From Pelagophyceae sp. CCMP2097 (Eukaryota > Sar > Pelagophyceae): a stretch of 12,009 nucleotides of DNA. Shown piece after piece: positions 1 to 7,601 of this stretch. Within the stretch, counting starts at the first letter, position 1; each line of letters starts with the position of its first letter. Location of the stretch: positions 1-12,009 of the forward strand of contig MU657841.1 in assembly GCA_026770575.1 (NCBI GenBank), in the 5' to 3' direction. Below the pieces are notes generated by a model that worked only from the letters and a program-made list of their open reading frames with translations, did not search any database and was not told the origin of the DNA. A program made the position numbers and the translations under genes.

Positions 1-234
1 ACGGACCGATCGGCTCCGTGAGCGGGCACCAAAGTGGACCATCGGCGCGGCCGTCGTTGCTGCAGATGGGGCAGCACAGCGCATTCACGTCTGCAAGGCC
101 GTTCGAACATCACGGGGCACAGTCGTCGGGCGTATTCGTTTTCGCCTGAACAACGGACAGATCGGCTCCGAGAGCGGGCACCAAAGTGGACCATCGGCGC
201 GACCGACGGCGCGGCAGTCGTGGCAGCACAGCGC
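1..234. repeat. Two copies of a 152-bp-spaced direct repeat (first may be cut by the window edge)
   Basis: Bases 1-82 recur at 153-234 with an offset of exactly 152. Both copies carry the block gagcgggcaccaaagtggac and end in gcagcacagcgc. The 70 bases between the two matched segments (83-152) are seen once, so the unit could be a 152-bp tandem satellite or two dispersed copies. No coding frame with a consistent codon signature is visible across it. Function unknown. Confidence 0.75.
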
Positions 235-239
235 TTTAC

Positions 240-762
240 GACGCGGCCCCGTTTATAAATTGAGCCGAATTTCGAGACAGCGCGCCGGAAGGCGGCGGGG
301 GCGCCTCGCCGCCGAAGCTGCGCGCGGCGGCGATGCCGCGGGCACCGAACGAGCCGACCATTTTTACAGTAAGCGGCGCCCCGCGCCATTGACCTCGGCT
401 GTGCCTTTCGTTCAAACTTCGCCGCGCGGCGCGGGTATCAGCGCGGGCGCCGGCACCGGCGCGGGCATCGGCGCGGGCGGCATTCGACCATATGCATGGC
501 ATCCGACCTCTCATCGCGCGAGTGACTCGCTGAACTCGTTTAAAATCCGATCAGAACTCAGTTTTAAATAGGTCTATATAAAAGGTTCGGAGAGAGAGGT
601 ATTTTAAGTGAGGCCTCTTAAAATCTATAGATAACTCCTCCCTTTCCAGCTTTAAAGGCCGCTCATAGCTTTAAAATTAAGATAACTTTCAGCTTTACTA
701 TCAATTTTCAAGATGTTTGATCCCGCTTATGGGCTCCATTTTTTAGCGATTCGGAACTGCAT
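240..762. other. Non-coding stretch, no supported gene
   Basis: The first half is GC-rich with simple gcgggc-type repetition (around 425-480). The second half (530-720) is AT-rich with several taaaat/ttttaaa words and one TATA-like string at 574-585. Short frames exist on both strands but none shows the strong G/C third-position bias of the real genes further right. I see no gene here. Confidence 0.5.
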
Positions 763-881
763 CGCCCTCCTCGGGAGCGAAGCGACGGGGGGTCCTGGGG
801 GTCTCCCCCCGGCGCCACGACACGCGTCGCGTATGCCATCCCCCGGTGCCCGGAGGAGATTAGGGTCTGTACCGACCCGCC
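763..881. repeat. GC-rich palindromic interspersed element, copy A
   Basis: Begins cgccctcctcggga and runs through gaagcgacggggg, the internal palindrome gggggtctcccccc and cccggaggag to attagggtctgtaccg. The ends ctcctcggg and cccggaggag are complementary, so the element can fold into one long stem-loop with a smaller G5/C5 stem inside. A related copy lies at 1445-1541. It could be a small fold-back mobile element; no flanking target duplication was recognised. Confidence 0.6.
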
Positions 882-1367
882 TTTGAGGGTCAAAGGTTGG
901 TCTTCATATTTGTTTATATACCAAACATTTCAAACAATCTCATCAACCACCAACTCTAAACTCTAAAAACAAGTAGCTCGATACCCAACATTTGTACCGC
1001 TTCAAAGGCGTCGGTCTAATGTGTGGTGATAAGCACCAGCCCGAGTCAACCGCACGTCCAGGGTGTCGTCGGTCAATGTAATCGGTCGTCGCGGATTGAA
1101 GGTAGACAGCTTCGAGCCCCGGAGGCAGTTCAAATGAAATTTCAATAAAATCTAAATAAATTTAAGATTCAAGCCGATGCAGTGGCGAGACTCGGGTTCG
1201 GGCCGGGGAAATTTTTTTTGTCCCGATTTACGATATTTTAGAAAAGAAAGTGCTCAGAGACATTCATGGCCGCGGCCGCGCGTCATGCGCCGCCAAAACT
1301 ACGTCGCCAAGCCACATGCAAAGTCGTGAACGCCCTTCGTCCCTCACTTCACTGGCCGCGCCACGTC
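882..1367. other. Non-coding stretch, no supported gene
   Basis: AT-rich at 900-1000 and 1130-1250. It contains a degenerate doublet of ctctaaa around 953-966 and a T-run near 1211-1219. No coding frame or RNA gene was recognised. Confidence 0.5.
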
Positions 1368-1428
1368 GCCATGCGCCGCGACATCACCAGCGTTTCTTAA
1401 AATGCCCTTCACCCCTCGAAAAACTGGC
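1368..1428. repeat. 61-bp dispersed direct repeat, copy 1
   Basis: Starts gccatgcgccgcgac and ends ctcgaaaaactggc. It matches 2015-2075 over the same length, with 5 differences that I count by eye. The copies lie 647 bp apart and flank the palindromic element copy B and the 18-bp minisatellite. Confidence 0.75.
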
Positions 1429-1444
1429 CGGACTGCGCCCGTGC

Positions 1445-1541
1445 GCGATTAGGGTCTGGACCGCCCTCCTCGGGATCGAAGCGACGGGGGGGCACGGGAG
1501 GTCTCCCCCGGCGCCCGGAGGAGAATATGGTATGAACCGCC
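1445..1541. repeat. GC-rich palindromic interspersed element, copy B
   Basis: Shares with copy A the blocks cgccctcctcggga, cgaagcgacggggg, ggtctccccc, ggcgcccggaggaga and the flanking attagggtctgnaccg. In this copy the attagggtctggaccg block precedes the stem-loop instead of following it, as if the unit was once tandem and was cut at a different point. It runs directly into the 18-bp minisatellite. Confidence 0.6.
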
Positions 1542-1809
1542 TTAAGCGGCGTAGCCGCCGCAGGCGGCGTAGCCGCAGTAGGCTGCGCAGCGTCGGAGCT
1601 TCCGCCTAAGGCGGAGTAGCCGCCGCACACGGCGCAGCCGCCTCATGCGGCGTAGCCGTCGCAGGCTCCTTAACCACCGCAGGCGGCGCAGCCGCCTCAG
1701 GCGGCGAAGCCACCGCAGGCAGCGTAGCCGCCGCAGGCGGCGTAGCCGCGCAGGCGGCTTAACCTCCGCAGGCGGCGCAACCGCCTCAGGCGGCGTAGCC
1801 ACGGCGCAG
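1537..1809. repeat. 18-bp palindromic minisatellite, about 14-15 degenerate units
   Basis: The unit is roughly gcagccgcctcaggcggc or gtagccgccgcaggcggc. Its core gccgcc-tca-ggcggc is a perfect 6-bp stem with a 3-base loop, so every unit can form its own small hairpin. Some units are shortened or lengthened, for example near 1590-1615. Open frames across it give only arginine/leucine-rich low-complexity strings and are by-products of the repeat. Confidence 0.8.
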
Positions 1810-2353
1810 AAGACCCGACACTAAGCGAAGGATACAGGCAAATCCCATTGCTATGCCCACGTAAATAATTAAAATCATTTAAACTAATCGCTTAATTTGC
1901 GGCCGACCAGATTCGAACCCGCGACCACCTTCTTCTTCTATGATGATTCCAATGAGGCTCCTGCTCGACCCCTATTCCCAATAGCGATTGTATCAACCGC
2001 CAATCGATGAATCGGCCATGCGCCGCGACGTCGCCAGCGTTTCTTAAAAAGCCCTTCGCCCCTCGAAAAGCTGGCTGCACTTGTTCCTAAAAAGATAACT
2101 TTCGACCAAAAGGAATCAAAAGGGTTTAGAATACCCCTGACCCTCGGCTTAAAAAAAGCTTTTAGCCTCGAAAAAAATACTTAACTTTCGGCTTAGTGGC
2201 CCTGTAGGCTGCCATAACTGATCCGTCCAACGGATCATTTTGTGTTGTGTGTTTACGATAAGGGTGCTCTACGTCCCCCCCTGAAAAGGGAACTTTTTTG
2301 AATGCGCGTGGCGCGCCGCGCATGCGCGTCCCACAGTCCCGTTGAGCGGCGCC
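1810..2353. other. Non-coding stretch, no supported gene
   Basis: Contains the second 61-bp repeat copy and AT-rich tracts at 2080-2200. A short palindrome tgatccg...cggatca lies at 2219-2237. A tRNA-promoter-like B-box string occurs on the minus strand at 1910-1919, but no cloverleaf can be built around it. No gene seen. Confidence 0.5.
2015..2075. repeat. 61-bp dispersed direct repeat, copy 2
   Basis: The counterpart of 1368-1428, with the same length and order: gccatgcgccgcgac, then gtttcttaaaa, then cccctcgaaaa and ctggc. Short related words (aagataactttc) occur near 680 and again just downstream near 2091, which hints at an older, more extended duplication of this region. Confidence 0.75.
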
Positions 2354-2590
2354 ATGGACGACCTGAAGGGGCTGGGAGGGCACAGCGCGCAAACGACCGG
2401 CGCGGAGACCGCGCGGCTCGAAAAGGAGCCTGGGGAGGTCGGGGCCGCTGCGCTCCAGGCGCTGTTTGCAACAACGACCGCGCCGCTGCGATCGCCCTCG
2501 GGGCCGGCCGCGACGTCCGCCTCGGCGTCGTCTCGCCCGTCATCAGCGCTCACTACTGGGGGTTGGCTGAGTCGTTTGCGGTGAAGCTAG
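2354..2590 (+). pseudogene. Frame-disrupted coding relic or partial gene, unrecognised
   Basis: From an ATG at 2354 one frame reads MDDLKGLGG and keeps high G/C at third positions to about 2460. From about 2488 the strong third-position bias moves to another frame, which reads GRDVRLGVVSPVISAHYWGL and on to AESFAVK. No plausible intron was found to join them: the only obvious GT...AG pair is 21 bp and leaves the frame unchanged. The bias fades after about 2590, where AT-richer sequence starts. I read this as the end of a gene or a relic with one frameshift. I do not recognise the family. A sequencing indel in an intact small gene is an alternative. Confidence 0.3.
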
Positions 2591-3545
2591 CTTGTCCTTC
2601 CGGAAGGGGCAAACCGAGAGGAATTTCTGTGTAGAATGTTAATAAGAGTTTTTTTGGATTTTATAATTTCTTAAAACGACGCGCGATGGGAATTGATGGG
2701 AAGTGGGCAGTTAGGGAGGGGTCCGATTCAACGCACGAAGTAGAGGCGTATCTGACCCATAACTAATCAAGCCCAGGCACTTTTTATCACTCGTCAAAAT
2801 ATATCTGTGTCGGCCAGGTTACGGCCGATAGAGGCGCGCAAATCGAAAACCCTTTTGTGGCCTCATCCACGGGGACCATGACCGCGCGTGGCCAAGTTCC
2901 TTTATGATTCCGGCTGCAGGGGAAGGAGAACGAGCGTGTCTAAAATTGACTGTTTTTGTATGGAGTCACATTTTGCAAACGCGCCGTGGGAAGTGGACAA
3001 TTCCGGCGCGGATCGACGCAGCACATGGTGAGCGACCGCCCTGCCCTAAAACTGCCCACTTCCCGGGCAGGAATGCAAAGTTCTCACGCTGCCAAGCAAC
3101 CAACTTTGCCGACCCAATGTATACGAAAGAGGCGGGCGCTCTGAAAACCCTTGTGCGGGCCTATCAACGAGGGCCCCAAACGCGCGTGGCCAGACTCCTA
3201 GCCGATTCTGACGGCAGCGCGAGGAGCGCGGGCGTGCCCAATGTGGACTGCTCCGGGACCAGCAAGAAGAAAGAGGAGAGAGAAGGGGAGAGTAAAAACG
3301 TTAACACATACCAACTTGTGTCCGTTCAACGGATCGATTGTGGCAGCCTACCTGTGGGCCGTGCGAGGTCAGGGCGAGTTAAATCTCGTTTGAAGCATTT
3401 GTAGCGGTTTATAAGAAGGGTCTACTTGGAATACGCGCCCAAGGCCCGAACCTTAACGGAGTCGAACTGCGCGCGTGGCGGGTGTGGGGTGGCCCATTCT
3501 CCTGCACTGCGTGAGCCTCGTGACGTGTGATGGTAATGGGACGCC
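2591..3545. other. Repeat-bearing non-coding stretch
   Basis: Holds a diverged direct repeat of about 115 bp (roughly 2811-2926 and 3107-3223). Shared landmarks are gaaaaccctt and gcgcgtggcca, ending in attc(t/c)g...cggc. It also holds an inverted pair: gggaagtgggcagtt at 2698-2712 and its complement at 3050-3064. A purine-rich tract lies at 3265-3295. Open frames here lack the coding third-position bias. No gene or RNA gene was recognised. Confidence 0.5.
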
Positions 3546-3625
3546 CCGGTCCAACGGACCGCAAAAAATCCAACGGACATCCTACGCTTCGTGGTCCGTT
3601 GGATTTTGGCGGCCCGTTGTACCGG
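3546..3625. repeat. Strong hairpin or fold-back repeat with 32-33 bp arms
   Basis: The left arm (3546-3578, ccggtccaacggaccgc then aaaaaatccaacggac) is complementary to the right arm (3594-3625) apart from four mismatches and a one-base length difference, around a 15-base loop. It lies 133 bp beyond the stop codon of the SEN2-like gene on that gene's strand, so it would fall in or after its 3' end. It could affect 3' processing or be a tiny fold-back element. The arms themselves repeat the word caacgga. Confidence 0.75.
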
Positions 3626-3757
3626 GACGCAAAAACTTCGGATACATCTCGCCACGGGGTTTCATCCAGCCTTCGAGGGGGCTTTGTCTGCAGTGGCGCC
3701 GCCGTCCGCGGCGCGCCCGACGCCGGAGCGACGCACTTTCCTTTTGTGTCGCCGTGG

Positions 3758-5013
3758 TCACCATTCTTCTTCGGCGTCTGGTCTCGGTCGTTTCTTGTTT
3801 TGTGTTGCGGCGTCGGCAAGGGACTTCAAACGTTTCTTCTTCATGCACGCGTCGGGCGGCTGCATGAACGCATCGTCGAAGCGGAGCACGGCCGTGATAC
3901 CGTGAAGCGACGCAGGCGCGTGGCAGACGAGGACGGCCTTTTTGACGTCTTGAGCCAGACGGGCCAGCGTCTTCAGCCGCGCCCAGGCCAGCGACGAACC
4001 GTGCGGCAAGACGTACGCGACGAACTCGGCGTGCACCTCGTCGGGCGTGCCGCGGTACAGCAAAAAGTCGGCGCCGAACTGCAGGCCCCCCTTGACCACA
4101 AAGCCTACGCCAACGGTCGTCCGCCGCCGCCAAAAGGGCCCGGCGCGCACCTTGGTCTCGGAAGTGGGCATAGACGCTGTACGTCGCGACGAAGCGCGCC
4201 TCGCCCGAAGCGGCGCGGTCGCAGCAGTCGCGCCACGTCTCGTTTGCCGTGGAGTTCGCCTCGCAAGGCGCCTCGTTTGAGGGCGCCTCGCGCGCCACGC
4301 GCAGGCGACCGCGCGAGACGAGGTAGTACTCTTCCTCGAGCCTGCGCGCCAAAGTCGTCGCCGAGCCGCGCCTCTTTCCGAAATCGCCGGACGCGGAGGG
4401 CTTGCGTGAGTCGCAGCTCCACGACTGGGGGCTTGAACTCGCGCCGCGCGGGCCGCGCACCGGCGTCGCGCGCGGGCCCTCGGCGCGCCTCCGCGCCGGG
4501 CTGCCTCGCGGGGGGCTCCGGCGCCGCGGCCTGCGGTTCTGTCGGCGGTTCTGTCTGTGGGATGACTCGGACGTGGCCGAAGCACTGCTCGCCGTGGAGC
4601 CGGCGGCAGTGACCCGCGTCGCGCACGACGGCGTGGCCTACGCGCCGCGCGCGTCGAGCGGCGGCGGGCGCCTCGAGCGGGGGCGCGGAGAGCGGAGACG
4701 CGCCTCCGCAGTGCACCGCCATGGCCACGTCGGCGCCGGGCTGCGGGGCCTCGGCGCCACCGCGCTGCGGGGCGGCGGGCGCGGGCCGTGCCTCGGCGAG
4801 GCGCGTCGCCTCGAGCGCCGCCGCGTCGAGCGCCGCCGCCTTGAGCGCCGCAACGTCGAGCGAGTCGGTCCGGACCGCCGTCGGGGCTTCGAGCGCCACG
4901 GGTTCCGCCGCGCGCGCCGCCTTTCGCGCCGGGGCCTCGGCTGCGAGCGCGTCGAGACGCGCCCGCCGCGCAGCGCAGCGCGACGCCCGCTCGGAGCTCG
5001 GCGTCCCGATCAT
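3758..5013 (-). CDS. SEN2: tRNA-splicing endonuclease catalytic subunit, SEN2-like (3 exons)
   Basis: Spliced as complement(3758..4104, 4151..4341, 4406..5013) this gives 381 codons plus stop with no internal stop. SEN2-type subunits cut the 5' splice site of intron-containing pre-tRNAs inside a four-subunit nuclear complex. Residues 1-130 are Ala/Arg-rich and low complexity. The SEN2 landmark CFG lies near residue 160. The segment LRLTLEEEYYLVSRGRLRV (about 200-218) matches the family's N-terminal domain. The catalytic domain follows: YSVYAHFRDQGFVVKGG, then FGADFLLY. The expected Tyr-His-Lys triad is present at Tyr283 (LLYRG), His291 (VHAEF) and Lys322 (VKKAVLVC). Tyr-His spacing is 8 and His-Lys spacing is 31. 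The tail has a basic KKKRLK stretch, possibly a nuclear signal. The start is the only in-frame ATG before the conserved part; an upstream exon cannot be excluded. SEN34 is the alternative, but the YxxYxHFR and LEEEYYLV motifs favour SEN2. Confidence 0.9.
4105..4150 (-). other. Intron 2 of the SEN2-like gene (GT-AG, 46 bp, phase 1)
   Basis: On the minus strand the exon ends ...GACCAAG, the intron runs from GTGCGCGCC to GGCGTAG, and the next exon starts GCTTTGTGG. Removing it joins HFRDQ to GFVVKGGLQFGADF, the exact continuation expected in this nuclease family. Unspliced, the frame reads out of the domain. Confidence 0.9.
4342..4405 (-). other. Intron 1 of the SEN2-like gene (non-canonical GC-AG, 64 bp, phase 2)
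   Basis: On the minus strand the exon ends CGACTCAC, the intron starts GCAAGCCC and ends GGCGCGCAG, and the next exon starts GCTCGAGG. Joining gives LRLT-LEEEYYLV, the family's conserved helix. I found no GT donor that restores the frame and also keeps this motif. GC-AG introns usually carry GCAAG donors, as here. Confidence 0.8.
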
Positions 5014-5023
5014 GCCAGTGTCA

Positions 5024-5069
5024 GCACTTGGACCAGTCGCAATCGCGCACTTGGACCAGCCGCAATCGA
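5024..5069. repeat. Tandem doublet, 23-bp unit
   Basis: gcacttggaccagtcgcaat starts at 5024 and recurs at 5047 with one change in that stretch (tcgc to ccgc). It sits just 11 bases upstream of the SEN2-like start codon on the minus strand. It may be a duplicated promoter-proximal or leader element, or chance slippage. Confidence 0.7.
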
Positions 5070-5319
5070 ACGAGGTGCCGCAGCGCAGGGTGGGAAATAT
5101 AGCAGGCGCGCGCGCGGGCACGGTGGACCGACCCGTCCACGGGCCCGGGTCCGGGCCCCCGCGTACAATGTATGGATGGTAAAAGTAAGTTTCGTATGAA
5201 TACAACTTGAACGGGTTTCGCTAATGACGCCGAGGACTTTCTGTCCATTGCAGTTTTCGTCGGTTGGAGTTTGGCTCTGTTGGGAGTGATAGAGGACGTC
5301 GCGCTGAGTCCCATGATGC

Positions 5320-5421
5320 CCGATCCTATAGAAATTGTTTGTTTAAAACGCTCAAACTAAAAATCTGAACGTCTGTTTTGGCGCGTCTGAAGCGCCACTC
5401 GCGGCAATCTTATAGGATCGG
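5320..5421. repeat. Inverted pair bounding a 102-bp AT-rich segment
   Basis: ccgatcctata at 5320-5330 is matched exactly by tataggatcgg at 5411-5421. The interior holds tttgtttaaaacgctcaaac and a short palindrome gcgcgtctgaagcgcc. It could be a very small inverted-repeat element, but no target duplication was recognised, so the mobile reading is tentative. Confidence 0.45.
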
Positions 5422-5804
5422 CCGAATACCACCCCAGTACGTATGGACCCGCCCCGTCACATATCCAGAATTTCGATTCCTGCGATCCTGCAATGGTCAG
5501 CCGGGCCCGAACCTTCGCAATACGGAGGCAAAATCGGTTCAAAATCAAGGTAAAGAGGCAAATACAGATTTTATCAAGTCCAAAATATTGGGGAGACGCT
5601 TGTTCACGCCCTTGCAAGGCGCCCTCCTCGAGGCTGATCATGTAGTGGACACCCCGGGGGGCAGGGAGGCCCATAGCGACCACGCCCACCCCCGCAGGCG
5701 GCCTCTGGGAGGCATAACTTTGCGCCACTTGAGGTCGGCTTTATCGCCGATACCCCTTGTAATATAATAAATATTACCGCCTCACGGACTACAGTCCGAC
5801 CCTG

Positions 5805-6277
5805 CGTTCTGTTTTTTTACCAAGTGGGGGGGGACAGTAGGGGCAACTAGGAGGGGGGACCCACCCACTTTTATGAGCCCAGGAGGGCCTCTGAGGAGGG
5901 GGTACCCACCCACTTGACGAGCCGAGCCATCGAGGCACGCACTTTTTTAGCCTCGGTAAACTAGCGGGTGATGCAGCTGTGGGCTCTCTCGAGGCGGTGT
6001 GTTCGCGTCGTCGGGGCCCTGAGACCTTCGCGGCGCGTGCGCTTGAGTGACGGAGGGGCATCGGCGGCGGGTGTCCCAGCGTTTATAGACGCTGCGAAGA
6101 GCAGGGAGCCCCTGTTGGACACAGCTGGGCCTATTCCAGCGAAGGGACCTCTTTGGGGGGGGGGGGTAACCACCCACTTTCAAAAGCCATAGAGGACCAG
6201 GAAGGAGGGTCCACCCACCCACTTGCGAGCATTTTGCCCCTACTGTGCCCCCCCACTTGGTAAAAAAAAACAGAACG
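5805..6277. mobile_element. Non-autonomous inverted-repeat element 1 (473 bp), flanked by CTG
   Basis: Terminal repeats 5805-5846 and 6234-6277 start cgttctgttttttt, continue accaagtggggg and end cagtaggggcaa; they differ mainly in homopolymer length. The 3-bp word ctg flanks both sides (5802-5804, 6278-6280). The right arm of the outer element has the uninterrupted site, ccctgcatttttt, at this exact place. Four direct subterminal copies of a G-run followed by acccacccactt lie at about 5854-5870, 5898-5915, 6162-6179 and 6205-6224 and may be transposase-binding sites. There is no transposase gene. Confidence 0.85.
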
Positions 6278-6307
6278 CTGTATTTTTTGGAGACGACGGG
6301 TGTCTTA

Positions 6308-7003
6308 GAGCCTGATTATACGGAATTTTTGCGGTATAAAGGATTGCGGTCTGCGGCCTTGCGGACTTCCAACGGACTTAAATTACACCGCAAAACTTTT
6401 TTCCCTTCGCAACCTTTTTCCCTATTAAAAGAAGTTGAAAAGAAAAAACAAGGAAACAAGGATAAAACGTATAGAGGCTTCATTGGTTATGGGCTCCTTA
6501 ATGTTGGTTTTGGGCCCTTGTTGACCGTGGCGGCGGCCATGGAGCCTCTTGGCGCTGCCGGCGGCTACGCGCGGTCGTGCGGGGCGTCGCGCGTCCGCGC
6601 GGACCCGGCGAGCAAGACGGCGTCGATGCGACAGGTGTCGGCGGCGGCGCGCGCCGTCGCTCGCGCCGCCATCGCTCGCGTTGCCGCCGTCCGCGTTGCC
6701 GCCGTCTGCGCCGAGGCGCGCGTCGTCCGCACCGAGGCGCGCGCCGCCGCTCGAGTCGCCGCTCATGTCGTCGCCGACCGCCGCGTTGCCGCCGGCCAAG
6801 TGGCGCGCTTCGGCTTCAGATTCGTGCGCGGCTTGATAGGAATTCCTAGACCGCAAATACCGCTGTCGGAGGGCCATCCCGTGACGCCTTCGACACGATT
6901 ATACGAAATCCGCAAATAAAAGGTCTGCGGTATGGTCGTTGGAAGTCCGTAAGGCCGCAGACCGCAATCCTTTATACCGCAAAAATTCCGTATAATCAGG
7001 CTC
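6308..7003. mobile_element. Non-autonomous inverted-repeat element 2 (696 bp), target duplication TTA
   Basis: The 67-bp terminal repeats 6308-6374 and 6937-7003 begin gagcctgattatacgg and are identical but for one base. TTA flanks both ends (6305-6307 and 7004-7006), and the intact right arm reads gtcttagggtacc with a single TTA. A 3-bp TTA duplication is what PIF/Harbinger elements make, but the terminal bases GAG are not diagnostic. The interior has an AT-rich left part and a GC-rich part (6530-6830) with short gccgccgtccgcgtt-like repetition. No transposase motif seen; open frames inside look incidental. Confidence 0.88.
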
Positions 7004-7006
7004 TTA

Positions 7007-7316
7007 GGGTACCTTGGGGGGGGGTTCAAGGATCTCAGGCAGTTCTCGTTGGAATGAGGCGCTGAAGGGCTCTATCGACGCGCCTTGGACCCGCAGGGCC
7101 GGCCCGCATGTTTGTTTCGCGTTGCGGCGGCCCCTTGGGCGGGAGCGACGCGGCCTCGGAGGGCGCGTGAGGAGCATGCGTTCGGGCCCTTGCGGGGCCC
7201 GTCGCGCGCCGGCAGCCGTCGGGAACTGCGCGCAGGCGCCCCGCGACCAACCCGGGCGCGTCGCAACTGCCGCGGCCGCGACCCGCGCGCGACGCGGCAC
7301 CTCGACGGCACGGCAC
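7007..7316. repeat. Inner part of the left inverted arm
   Basis: This pairs with 8587-8896 on the opposite strand. It starts gggtacctt at the TTA insertion site of element 2 and ends at cggcac, after which the two arms share nothing (gatggg on this side, ttccgg on the other). Several open frames run through it on both strands, and the same peptides appear in the right arm because the DNA is the same; none was recognised as a known protein. Confidence 0.85.
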
Positions 7317-7601
7317 GATGGGACACGGCCCAAGTTGAGCACCCAAAACTTTGGAGGATGCCAAGAGCACATATTCTCACCCGTGCGTGTGTGCGTACGA
7401 GCTCTGGGTCTGGAGATAGGTGGAGTCTTGTGGGTCACGAATCTTCAAAAGAAGGTCCGACAACAGGCGTTGGCGGAGGTGCGGAGTCTCTTTTAGTCAC
7501 GCCTTGGAGCTCCAGCGGCCGGCTCAGCGGCGGCTTCGGGTGGCTCAGGCGTGCCTGATCGTGCCTGTGCAGTATGGCGCGTGCTGGCCTGCCTAGGCGG
7601 C
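7317..7601. other. Interior of the composite element, no gene seen
   Basis: The segment between the left arm and the stop codon of the Ulp1-like remnant. It holds a gt-rich run (7384-7395) and a short doubling of gcctaggcg/gcctagga (7591-7607). On the minus strand it would be the 3' flank of the protease gene. Confidence 0.5.

Larger units (their letters stand above)
5014..5775. other. Intergenic stretch upstream of the SEN2-like gene
   Basis: It contains a 23-bp tandem doublet (5024-5069), GC-rich short palindromes at 5120-5165, and an inverted pair at 5320-5421. Beyond these the sequence is mixed and no coding frame with the local third-position bias was found. The minus-strand promoter of the SEN2-like gene should lie in the first few hundred bases, but no clear TATA element is visible there. 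Confidence 0.5.

Noticed and set aside
574..585. TATA-box-like string ctatataaaagg
   Set aside because: No gene with coding composition follows on either strand, and the surroundings are generally AT-rich.
953..966. Telomere-like ctctaaa repeats
   Set aside because: Only two degenerate units; far too few, and inside other sequence.
1542..1802. Minus-strand Arg/Leu repeat protein
   Set aside because: It is a direct consequence of the 18-bp palindromic minisatellite; several frames are open at once and none shows coding bias.
1880..1990. Minus-strand tRNA candidate with T-loop-like GGTTCGAATC
   Set aside because: The T-stem would contain a mismatch, the acceptor stem has no partner upstream, and no convincing D-arm or anticodon arm can be drawn. 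At most a tRNA-derived relic.
6425..6877. Minus-strand Gly/Asp-rich frame within nested element 2
   Set aside because: It follows short internal GC repeats, crosses into the terminal-repeat-adjacent AT-rich part without a bias pattern, and has no recognisable motif.
7014..7558. Arginine-rich open frames through the left arm, mirrored in the right arm
   Set aside because: They are the same DNA read twice because the arms are inverted copies. Several overlapping frames are open due to GC content and none was recognised.
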